A stretch of 64,000 bases of DNA from Phytophthora sp. 'mugwort'. Its lineage: Eukaryota; Oomycota; Peronosporomycetes; Peronosporales; Peronosporaceae. Below, in pieces: positions 56,095-64,000 of the stretch (its first letter is position 1; each line of letters opens with the position of its first letter). The position numbers and the translations under genes were made by a program. The DNA lies in NCBI GenBank assembly GCA_033558025.1, contig JAUCEF010000005.1:7440001-7504000 (forward strand), written 5' to 3'. The notes under the pieces were generated by a model. The model had not been told where the DNA came from. It did not search any database and was given only the letters and a program-made list of their open reading frames with translations.

Positions 56095-57999
56095 CTACCA
56101 GGCACCACCCGACGAGCGCGATCTCCGACGCTCCATGACCGGAAACTTGAGTTCCGGTGCCATCTCCGGCGGCTCACCGCCGGTACGACGGAAGCCAAAG
56201 CCCCGCGTGCCATCCGGCCCAATAGCCTGGCGGTACAGCTGATTGCTTCCGTTACTTACCATGCCAGGAGGGGGTGCCACCACACTGCTGCCAATGCCGG
56301 TGTTGTGTACAGGCGATTGAGCCATCCGCGGCGATGACAGGTTCAGCTTCGGGCGCGAGCCCGACGATGTCGAACGGGCACGGAACGCCGCCGGCTGGGG
56401 CGGTGCGCCCACCGTCGCTGCGCGACTACGCGACTCCCATCGACTCGGTGACGGTGAGAAGTAATCCTTCTGCCCATTTCCACTTGATGAGCCTCCACCC
56501 AGAGCTGCCAGCCCAGTCATGCCACTGCTATTGTTGGCATCACCCGCTAAATTGGCAGGCGGACGGAACTCCAGCTTGACCTTGCTGGCGTACTTACGGC
56601 CGCTCTTCTTGTTCTTACCCACTGTAAAAGACACATAGTCGCCCTGCCTGATGTCCACATTGCCGTCTTCATCCGGAATAAGGCGGAACGAAATACACGC
56701 CGAATCCTGTCGCGTGGGCGTAATTAGTCCACCTGCACCACGGATCGAATACACTGTGCCCGTGTTCACCTTACCCTCACGGAGGTCATCCAGGCCTTCT
56801 CCGACCGATTCCACGTGGACAGGGCGCGTAAGTGCCGAGGCTGACTTGGCACGACGACGATCTCCACCTAGCTCCACGGGGAACATCTTCTGCTTCAGCT
56901 TGTCGCAGTTCGTGCCGTCAAAGAGCACCACCTGCATGCCCGTGCGCCAGTTGTACTGGTCTGATAGCGTCAGCACGGCGTGCTTGGTCATCTCATCGTC
57001 CACAAACTCGATGATAGCGTATGTCTCGCCCGCCGCGATGGGGGGCTTCAGCACAGCGTTACGGCCTGTAGTTGTGTTCTTCTTCAGTAGGCGCAGATAC
57101 GAAATTTCGCCGCATCCCTGAAAAGTTTCACGCAGCGACGCGACCGACGCATCCTCTGGCAAATTGTAGGCAATGGCAGTGCGAGCCAGCTTGCCGTGGT
57201 ACGTCTGGTTGGGCGCGAGTGGCTCCTTACGACACACCATACTTTCGTCCTCGTTGAGCAGCAACTTGGTCGACAGTTCCAGCGCTTTTTTAATCTGGTC
57301 CATGTCCGTCGTGAGCTTTTTCACTCGACCGAAAGAGGCTAGCAGCTCCAGCTTGACGTATCCGTCCATGTTCATGTTCTTCAGCAGGAAAAGGTCTCCA
57401 AGTAGATTCTCATCACAGAAGTAGTACTCTAATTGGTCGCAGATCGTGCGCAGGAACGTAGCCGGCAGCGGCGCGCCTGACAGTTCGCCGTCCCCGTGGT
57501 GTCCAGCATCGGTATTCTCCTCGCTCGACAATTGCAGCGACTGCATGGCTTGCCCAATCGCTCCGACGGCCACGTCGTCACTGGGCGGGGTTGGTGGTGG
57601 CACCATTATGTTGAGCACCGGAGGGGGCGGACCCTGCGGGAGCGGCGGCTGGTGGGGTCGCATATTCTGGTTCTGCATCTGCATCTGCATCTGGAGGTGG
57701 CGTTGCGTAGCGGCCACCGCGGCCGCGGCCGACACCGACGTATCGTCTGAGAAGGAGTTCCAGGCCGAGCCTAGGGCTGACGGTTGGATCGGGGCCGAGA
57801 ACGAGCGGTTGCGGCTCGAAGCATAATACTGCGAGGCCAGCTGGGCCATGACGTCCATCTCGTCCGAGCGGTCGCCGCTGCGGCGGCCGTTGTTGCGATT
57901 GTACGGGGGTGAGCCGGCCGAGGACAAGAAGCCGTCCGCCGCGAAGGACGGCAGAGGTGGCGGCGGGTTCCCGTTGTGGCTTGAGTCGGGGTTGGACAT
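56095..57999 (-). CDS. La-related RNA-binding protein, LARP6-like, with cold-shock-like domain
   Basis: This is a single-exon 634-residue protein. The low-complexity N-terminus has a Met/Gln-rich patch (HLQMQMQMQNQN, residues 101-112). The La motif is at about 182-258 (QLEYYFCDENLLGDLFLLKN, DGYVKLELLASFGRVKKLT). An RRM-like domain lies at about 272-372 (TAIAYNLPEDASVASLRETF, YAIIEFVDDEMTKHA). A segment at about 409-478 reads TGTVYSIRGAGGLITP and RQGDYVSFTVGKNKKSGRKY, resembling a cold-shock/OB domain. The C-terminus has GPDGTRGFGFRRTGG, an SUZ-C type motif of LARP6 proteins. The family binds mRNA or 3' oligo-U RNA and regulates translation; it is probably cytoplasmic or nuclear. Confidence 0.85.
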   Translation of the reverse strand: MSNPDSSHNGNPPPPLPSFAADGFLSSAGSPPYNRNNGRRSGDRSDEMDVMAQLASQYYASSRNRSFSAPIQPSALGSAWNSFSDDTSVSAAAAVAATQRHLQMQMQMQNQNMRPHQPPLPQGPPPPVLNIMVPPPTPPSDDVAVGAIGQAMQSLQLSSEENTDAGHHGDGELSGAPLPATFLRTICDQLEYYFCDENLLGDLFLLKNMNMDGYVKLELLASFGRVKKLTTDMDQIKKALELSTKLLLNEDESMVCRKEPLAPNQTYHGKLARTAIAYNLPEDASVASLRETFQGCGEISYLRLLKKNTTTGRNAVLKPPIAAGETYAIIEFVDDEMTKHAVLTLSDQYNWRTGMQVVLFDGTNCDKLKQKMFPVELGGDRRRAKSASALTRPVHVESVGEGLDDLREGKVNTGTVYSIRGAGGLITPTRQDSACISFRLIPDEDGNVDIRQGDYVSFTVGKNKKSGRKYASKVKLEFRPPANLAGDANNSSGMTGLAALGGGSSSGNGQKDYFSPSPSRWESRSRAATVGAPPQPAAFRARSTSSGSRPKLNLSSPRMAQSPVHNTGIGSSVVAPPPGMVSNGSNQLYRQAIGPDGTRGFGFRRTGGEPPEMAPELKFPVMERRRSRSSGGAW

Positions 58000-59365
58000 G
58001 GCTAAGAAAAGTATGGAGCTTGAGTCCTAGAAGGGAACTGGAAGACTGAGCTGTGATCAAATTCACAAAGGAAATCAGTTTCGTGTGTTCTTGCTACTTC
58101 ACTTAAGGTGAGGCAGTCAAGTGTGAGAGAAATCCGTCCTTACCCTGTCTCTTGTAGCGATGTGCCTCGTGGAGAGGATAAGACTGAAAACAGAGCGATT
58201 GATACGGGTTAGAAACCGCGTTAGATAAAGATTGAAAGACACTCCAATCTGTCAGACCGTGGCAAACAAGCTCACACACCTCTCGACTCGGCAACTCGGG
58301 GCAAAAGAGCAACAGCAACGGCAAGCTTGTGGGTGGGCGGGCGGCTGAGTTTAGGCAAAAGGGTTAAGGAAACCTTTTGTCACTCTGCTTCTTTCCTGGC
58401 TCCCCTCTCTCTCTTTCGGACGAGGCTGAAAGGGAAACTTTCTTCCCTTGTGGTAACGTGCGGGTTGGCGGTGGACGGTTGGGGCCCAACGCGTGGCGAG
58501 TCTCTCGGCGAAGAGGGGGCTGGGCTGCACTGGCGGCGAGAGGAAGTGGCGGCGGCGGCGGTAACAACGCGCGGTGGTCCGACACTTAACGCTGCCAGAG
58601 TGTGTTGATCTGTCTCCCCCTTCCCGCGATCTCCCAGGAAGTGGCCGCCGCTCGAGCAACTTGCGCGCAACTTCAAGTCCATGCGAAGTTGCGACAGCAC
58701 CCACTACGTTGCGCTAGTGAGATAAACCTCGTTCTAGGTTTTTCCGGAGCAGCTTCGTCTTCGCGTTGGACTCCAGCTTCAACACGTGTTTTCGACGCAG
58801 TCGTCACTGCTGGGCAGGATGCTCGTCGCCATCCATCGCCGTATTCAGCTCCATCCATCGTCATGTTCAGCTCCATCCATCGCCATATTCAGTTCCATTA
58901 TCGCCATCTTGCGCGCATGATAGGAAATGTACTGTACGTGCGGTCGATCCAGTGTCGGAGCGTCATGGCTTGTGCGTGCGGTTCAGGCTCGAATAGCCTG
59001 CTTTTGTGCTTTCTGCATGACACCATACCAATGACATCGCATTATGGTGGCCTTGCTGACAAGGCTAGCTACTGCAGCCTTCACATCGAGGTGGACGCGA
59101 GGTTGCCATGGCCAACCCATCGTCGATTACGATGTTCCGCCCTGCAGGGTCTGTCACATGGCTTTACGGTGCTGGTTTTCTGAAGAAATAACAAAAGGTT
59201 CCTTTCTACATCCACTCGACTTGGATACGTTGTGCTACTGGTTGGTCGATGGCCTCATGCGTGATGGACAGCTTGCTCTGCCATCGAGACGTCGAAAACA
59301 GGTTTGGACGTTGCAACAATATACTTCGAAGTACTACAGAGTAATACTGTATTTTGCCTAACCAG
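58000..59365. other. Intergenic region between LARP and the flagellar gene
   Basis: The left part is the 5' leader and promoter of the LARP gene. Frames near 58350-58700 on both strands follow GC-rich composition. Frames at 58602-59361 on the plus strand carry no recognised domain. Confidence 0.4.
58829..58905. repeat. Tandem 22-bp repeat, 3.5 copies
   Basis: Units similar to CCATCCATCGCCATATTCAG plus two bases start at 58829, 58851, 58873 and (partly) 58895. Confidence 0.85.
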
Positions 59366-60623
59366 TCAAGTGAGCGGTGGCAGCTTTGTACTTCCAGTTA
59401 ACTTTCCGTTGCGAAGATCTCGAGACAGACCCGAGGTCATGTCGGTGATGCTGGTATTTGCAGGGCTTTGATTATTGATGCTAGCGCTATTATTACCCAT
59501 AGGCTTGGATGCATTCTACACAACCAAAATATAAAGTCAAATGGTATCAGGGTGAAATGGGCACAGCGACGAAACGAGGTCAGCTTACCTGGTCCCTATA
59601 ATTGGAGACAATGTAGTCAAGATCGACGATTCGCGAAGAGATGACCTTGAGCAGGCTCTGGATGTACTGTGCGACGTCCATGTCTTGCTCGCGCAGCACC
59701 GGCAGCTTACCGCCGAGATTAAGTCGACTGTACAGATTGGTCACTGTGAGTACGATCTGCCCAGACTCGCGGCTTCGGTCGTTTGCTACGCGATCGTTGC
59801 GCTGCCTGTCGAGATCTAGTCGCAACGCCTCGGATCGCAGCGTCTCGAGCTGTTGCTGCTGTCCGTGAATACTACTATTTTGTACCAGCACGATGTTCTG
59901 CATCTCTACTTTCAGTGCTCGAATTCGCTGTCGGAGCTGGTCTGTCTCCACCTCAGCTGCTCGCACCTGGGCCTTCAGATCGTTGTTGGTATCTACAAGT
60001 GTAGCATGCCGATTAAGAATATCTCCAATCTCTTCGTATTCACCGTCGGATGCTTCCACTGCTGCCTCGAGATATTGACGGTATTTTAGCAGCTGATCGC
60101 GCTTGCGTTCAAGGGCTTCGCGTTCACGTCCATCCTTCTCCAGTTGCGTAGCAAGCTGCCTCTTCCGAGCCTCGTTAATTTCTCCTAATCGGTGTTCGCT
60201 TTTCGTCTTCAGCTCAGCTCGTGTCCGCTTTGAGTCATTCTCTTTGATAAATTTCTCGAAACGCGTCACCTGTTCTTTCATTTCAGCCTGCTTGCGCTCC
60301 AGCTCACGTTGTCGGGCGTCGCATGCTTCCATACGCTGTGCATACTCCTCTTTCATAAAGTCGAGGGCATCGTCGATCTCTCGCATCTCTTTCCGCTTTT
60401 TGAGTAACAGTGTGGACTGTGACATCTGAGAGATTCCCGACACCACGGGCTCCATGTCATTGATCTCACGCAATGGGAATTTGCCGCTAAACAGAAAAAC
60501 CGTTAAACAACACAAGCAACATCAAGATAAACGATGCGCTTACTTGGCAATCCGAGCTTCCGTCAAAAACACTCCCGACACATCATCAAGCGTGCTGCCG
60601 GCCCCGGGGTTCGTGTCCTCCAT
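59366..60623 (-). CDS. Coiled-coil flagellar protein, CFAP73/CCDC42 (DUF4200) family
   Basis: Three exons on the minus strand, 60544-60623, 59589-60486 and 59366-59515, have GTAAGC-type donors and TAG acceptors. Together they give 375 residues. The start is MEDTNPGAGSTLDDVSG. The DUF4200 core (SQSTLLLKKRKEMREIDDAL, then FEKFIKENDSKRTRAELK) matches CCDC42/CFAP73, axonemal proteins of the modifier-of-inner-arms complex. Coiled coil continues to about residue 290 (KRDQLLKYRQYLEAA). The last exon (NASKPMGNNSASINNQSPAN) is low complexity; without it the protein would stop after YRDQVS inside a good donor. A role in the zoospore flagellum is inferred. It is divergent from the NOL11-like gene, with 427 bp between their start codons. 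Confidence 0.8.
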
Positions 60624-60929
60624 CTCGACGCGTAGCTTCAATCAGCTACTTCAAGTAGAATGCTATCCGCACTGCGCCCAATACTGAAGCGATTGCTTGA
60701 CTTCGAGTGTTGGTTCATGAACTGCTTACCAGTCAATGCACACGTTCGGCGCCGTAATCGCCTAAACTTCGTGCTCGACGACGGCAGGTGAGACAATGGG
60801 GATGCCGCGGCAGTTGGCCCGTTATAAATATCAAGTCGTCAACATCAACTGCCAACATAATAATTTGGTTGAGGAGTAACAATTTTGCATTTTCCGATCA
60901 TGTTCAAAACTAAAATCGTCACATTCCCT

Positions 60930-60948
60930 GCTCATTCGCCAAAATTTT
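60930..60948 (+). promoter_or_regulatory. Oomycete Inr+FPR core promoter of the NOL11-like gene
   Basis: GCTCATTCGCCAAAATTTT closely matches the oomycete core promoter GCTCATTYYNCAWTTT, apart from one extra A. It lies about 105-120 bp before the ATG at 61051. The match supports both the oomycete origin and the chosen start. Confidence 0.75.
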
Positions 60949-61050
60949 GCAATTCATTCCATTTATTGGCTGAAAAGTTCAATCGCTCACGCCCAACCAA
61001 AAACTCCCCATTGCTGACCAGACTACCATTGCATCAACTTCTTGAATATC

Positions 61051-63495
61051 ATGGAGCTGGACCATGCCATCTCGCTCTGGCGCGGTCGCGCCGCCGACGC
61101 CGCCCTGTTGGGCGCCACATCGTCCGTCTCCAAGGAAGGAAACCGCCTGATGCTGCTGACCTCGGCCGAGGACGTGCGCGAAATCAGCGCCCCCACACGC
61201 AAGTGCATCAACCACTGGACCTTTCGCACTGGTAGCCCCCACGCACTACACGTGGCCGCAGCACGTCACCCGCTGTCGCGTGTATTTTTTGGTGTGTGCG
61301 GCGCACCTGGCGTAAGCGCCAGCAAGAAGGCGCGTCAGGCCAGACGACAGGAGGCCAACAAGACGACAGCCTTACCGGCTAACGAGGGCCTCGCGGTATG
61401 GCGCGACACGGACCTGGACGTGGCGAAGTGGCAACGGGCACCGCTGCAGTCGAGCTCGAAGGCCTTTGCATTGCTGGTTCATCCCAAGCTAAAGGAGGAG
61501 GTCGTGGTGGTGTTCCAGGACGGCTCCTTCGCCTCGTACGACGAAAGTCTGGCCAGAGGACTGCACAGTAATGACGCTAAGGATGCCGTTGCTGCCGAGG
61601 ACGAAGAAGATGACGACGATGACGAGCAGGACGAGTCTGCAGTATGGGCCTGTCTGGAGACAGACAGCCGCAGCATAATGAAGGGTGCGGTGTTCTTGTC
61701 GATCCTGATGCAGAAAACCAACCAGAAGGGCGACAAAAAGCTGGAGCTCATGGTGTATCAGATTACAATCCCGCAAGCGCCACGACACATGGGAGGTCTT
61801 CTGGAAGCTGTGCTACGGGTGCGTCGCCGTGTCAACTTGCCGGATACTGAAGAACTGTCGTCCTGCGCGTTCCATGCCGAGACCTTCTCGTACTCGATTA
61901 TAGGCCGCTCGGGCAGTTGGCAGACGTTGCGCTTCTCTCGCGACGCGTTGACCTCTGCTCTGATGCTTGTGACGTCTCAGCAAATGCCGAACTTGGCATC
62001 AGCCGAGGCAGATTCTACCATTCCGGTGCACAAGAAACGTAAACTGCAGGCGGCCAACACATCGGGCTACTTGGTGAGCGGTATTGGAAACTTTACTTAC
62101 ATGGTGAGTATGTCCTTGAATACGCCGTTGAAGTTCACAGGTTGGGACTCCAAGTTTGCCGTCCCGGTGTCGACCACGGAAATTAACTTGGTGACAGACA
62201 ACGAGGGTGAGGGCGAAGTTGTTGTCGGACGTAGCACTAAGGACGGCATCGGCAAGCCAGTACAACTTGTGAGTGTGGGTTCAGGGGATGCCGTACTTGC
62301 TGTCTATGAGCGTGGCGCCTTCCTTATTCACGTGAGAAACAAAAACTCGACGCTAGCCAGTGTTCTAGGAGCCACAGTATCGAGCACATTAGCCTATTCT
62401 GAAAACTCAACGTCCCCTGCCATGCCTGACAACACTGTGCAATGGGAAAACGTGACGGCGACGAGCAGTATGAACAACGACACATTGGATGCCGAGACCT
62501 GGAAGGCAAACATGTGCAGTGACGACGACCGTGAACGTCAACTGATCGCAGACCTGTCCGACCCTCAAGTTACTCCTACTGCTGCTGAATTCACTAGCCG
62601 CCTGGAGGAGGCGCTTAAGAAACAGAAGAAGAAGCGGAAGACTAACCAGGAAGGAGGTGAACAGCTTTCGTACCGGTTGCTACAGACCGTAGTTCGACGA
62701 TGCTTGGACTCGACGGATCTGGGTTTGTGGGGCCCCCTCGAGACGATGCTGCGCACAAACAGGATGTCGGCCCGCGCTGAGCCGACGCTCCTGCCGACTT
62801 TGATGAAGCACAACCAGTTTGCGCAGCTTGAGTGTGCTCTTGTGCACGTTATCGATATCGACGAGCGTTCGATTGTGCGTTTGTTGAAGTATTTTATTCG
62901 CAAGAGCAGCAACCCGGCTTTTATTGACTTCGTGACGAAGCAGACGAAGGCCCTGAACAAGAAGGCTAGTAAAGTGGATGGAATTGCGGGCTGCGAGCGG
63001 TTTGCAGTCGCGCTTCTGGGTCTGCCAACAAATGGTGTGTTCTTGCATCGCGCTATCCGTGAGCTAGAGCTCGAGGAAGTTCTGCTTGTGCTTGCTATCT
63101 GCAAGAAGCTGCTGCTCGTGCACACCACCGGGGACGAGGCCGCGGATGAGGAGGATACGACCAAGTCTTCGAAGAAGTCCAAGAAGAGCAATGACAACAG
63201 TCTGGCGGTGATGAAGGAGGAGCGGCGTTTCACTCCGTTGCCCTCGGCCTCGAAGTGCTGCGCGTGGATCTGTGCGTTACTGGATGCACACCTGTCATCT
63301 CTGGTGCAGCGCGCCTCTCAGAATGCCGAGGTCTCTCATACACTGCACCAGCTGGACGACCTCGTGCAGATGCAGCTCCGCGCGAGCGCGCAGTACGAAT
63401 CAGTACATGGCGTGCTGAGCAACTTTCTTTCGGGCGTGCGGCTGCCGCGCGCTCCGGGACTTGCCGACTACAGCATCGAGGAGCTGCGCCTGTAA
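61051..63495 (+). CDS. NOL11-like nucleolar protein (U3 snoRNP / small-subunit processome)
   Basis: This is an 814-residue single-exon protein; the true start is the ATG at 61051 (MELDHAISLWRGRA). The N-terminal half looks like a beta-propeller-type region, interrupted by an acidic run (AEDEEDDDDDEQDES, about residues 175-190). A basic stretch (KKQKKKRKTNQE) lies near residue 530. The C-terminal helical half ends with CCAWICALLDAHLSSLVQRA and ADYSIEELRL, which resemble the end of human NOL11 (W..LLLDAHF, YSIEVLEL). NOL11 acts in 18S pre-rRNA processing in the nucleolus. Basic stretches (HKKRK, KKSKKSN) fit nuclear import. Family assignment rests on the C-terminal motifs and overall architecture. 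Confidence 0.7.
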   Translation: MELDHAISLWRGRAADAALLGATSSVSKEGNRLMLLTSAEDVREISAPTRKCINHWTFRTGSPHALHVAAARHPLSRVFFGVCGAPGVSASKKARQARRQEANKTTALPANEGLAVWRDTDLDVAKWQRAPLQSSSKAFALLVHPKLKEEVVVVFQDGSFASYDESLARGLHSNDAKDAVAAEDEEDDDDDEQDESAVWACLETDSRSIMKGAVFLSILMQKTNQKGDKKLELMVYQITIPQAPRHMGGLLEAVLRVRRRVNLPDTEELSSCAFHAETFSYSIIGRSGSWQTLRFSRDALTSALMLVTSQQMPNLASAEADSTIPVHKKRKLQAANTSGYLVSGIGNFTYMVSMSLNTPLKFTGWDSKFAVPVSTTEINLVTDNEGEGEVVVGRSTKDGIGKPVQLVSVGSGDAVLAVYERGAFLIHVRNKNSTLASVLGATVSSTLAYSENSTSPAMPDNTVQWENVTATSSMNNDTLDAETWKANMCSDDDRERQLIADLSDPQVTPTAAEFTSRLEEALKKQKKKRKTNQEGGEQLSYRLLQTVVRRCLDSTDLGLWGPLETMLRTNRMSARAEPTLLPTLMKHNQFAQLECALVHVIDIDERSIVRLLKYFIRKSSNPAFIDFVTKQTKALNKKASKVDGIAGCERFAVALLGLPTNGVFLHRAIRELELEEVLLVLAICKKLLLVHTTGDEAADEEDTTKSSKKSKKSNDNSLAVMKEERRFTPLPSASKCCAWICALLDAHLSSLVQRASQNAEVSHTLHQLDDLVQMQLRASAQYESVHGVLSNFLSGVRLPRAPGLADYSIEELRL

Positions 63496-63925
63496 TCAAA
63501 TCCTCGTGGGGACGACCCCCGACGCAGAATAGACACGTTCATTGGCTTGGCATATACGCGCTCGGCTTGTGCCATTGGCAGGGTAGTTAACTTGCCTTTT
63601 GCTCGTTAATTGGTTGTCCTCTTGTTCTATAATCGTATTGTCTGCTCTTCCAACGTCCACCCAGTTCTCCCTCAATCTGCAACACAGTTTTTGCAAACCC
63701 TAAGTCGCTTCTCCTCTCAACCAGCAACTCCAACGTCTTGGGAGGGGGATGCCTCCAAAACCGAAAAGCACCCGGAAGATCCCAAGCCACGCAAAGTAGC
63801 AGCTACCAGCGCTGCCCAAGCAACAGCACAGCAAGCCCAAGCCCGAGATCACACGCATTAGGCTCTCTGCATCTTTTTATCTTAGCAGTTTAGTACCCAT
63901 TTATCCCCGAGAGCAACCAGCAATA
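63496..63925. other. Intergenic region and 5' leader of the next gene
   Basis: An 83-residue frame at 63610-63861 starts from a non-ATG codon and is rich in Ala, Gln and Lys. It is probably leader sequence rather than a gene. Confidence 0.4.
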
Positions 63926-64000
63926 ATGGCGCAGCAGCAGCAACAACAACAACAACAACAACAACAACTGTCCACCACGGACGAGGAGAACTGGAAGGCC
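63926..64000 (+). CDS. Start of a protein with an N-terminal polyglutamine run (cut by window end)
   Basis: ATG at 63926 is followed by Ala, then twelve Gln (three CAG, nine CAA), then LSTTDEENWKA to the window edge. The 25 codons visible do not allow a family call. The uniform CAA run could vary in length between strains. Confidence 0.6.
   Translation, partial: MAQQQQQQQQQQQQLSTTDEENWKA

Noticed and set aside
57578..58066. A 162-codon minus-strand frame overlapping the LARP start
   Set aside because: It is an alternative frame of the LARP N-terminus; the LARP frame holds all recognisable domains.
59580..60515. The flagellar gene as a single 311-codon ORF starting at 60515
   Set aside because: Its first codons lie in an intron, and its stop is inside a splice donor. 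The three-exon model gives a better start and phase.
61042..61050. Three extra N-terminal residues on the NOL11-like protein
   Set aside because: They need a TTG start; the first ATG is at 61051 and follows a well-placed core promoter.
1..64000. tRNA genes and CRISPR arrays
   Set aside because: I scanned for T-loop motifs and for regularly spaced direct repeats and found no convincing case; the only tRNA-like text is the Copia primer-binding site.

Overview
This window looks like nuclear DNA of an oomycete, most likely Phytophthora or a close relative. The evidence is: compact genes with few short GT..AG introns; a match to the oomycete Inr+FPR core-promoter element ahead of a conserved gene; secreted cell-wall and pectin-degrading enzymes; a flagellar coiled-coil gene as expected for a zoospore-forming organism; and many decayed Copia, MULE, hAT, IS630/Tc1-like and Ulp1-bearing elements. 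No species call is possible from sequence reading alone.

Layout. (1) 0-5 kb: a thiol (cysteine/cysteamine) dioxygenase with two introns, ribosomal protein eL30 (main exon), and a 2-oxoglutarate/Fe(II) oxygenase on the minus strand. (2) 5-12 kb: two tandem secreted proteins that fuse a thaumatin-like domain to a TOS1-like glucanase domain, separated by a 51-bp minisatellite and a 0.4-kb fold-back element. (3) 12-35 kb: gene-poor, transposon-rich DNA holding a pectin lyase pseudogene, a MULE with a SWIM finger, a chromo-like fragment, a MULE-like remnant with an Ulp1 protease, a nearly complete Copia element (25538-32205) and a gag-like remnant. (4) 35-46 kb: a second 2-oxoglutarate oxygenase, further transposase remnants, a short element with long inverted termini, and an intact pectin lyase. 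(5) 46-56 kb: hAT, IS630 and MULE debris. (6) 56-64 kb: conserved genes, namely a LARP6-like La protein, a CFAP73/CCDC42-like flagellar protein divergent from a NOL11-like ribosome-biogenesis protein, and the start of a polyglutamine-leading gene cut by the window end.

The conserved genes at both ends bracket about 50 kb of expanded sequence. Three families occur twice (2-oxoglutarate oxygenase, TLP-TOS1 protein, pectin lyase), which suggests local duplication followed by inversion, pseudogenisation and transposon insertion. The TLP-TOS1 and pectin lyase products are secreted carbohydrate-active proteins, fitting wall remodelling and growth on plant tissue.

The most unusual observation is an apparently intact, intron-containing reading frame (26611-27146, plus strand). 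It resembles a minimal Josephin-type cysteine protease and lies antisense to the Copia element, between RNase H and the 3' LTR.
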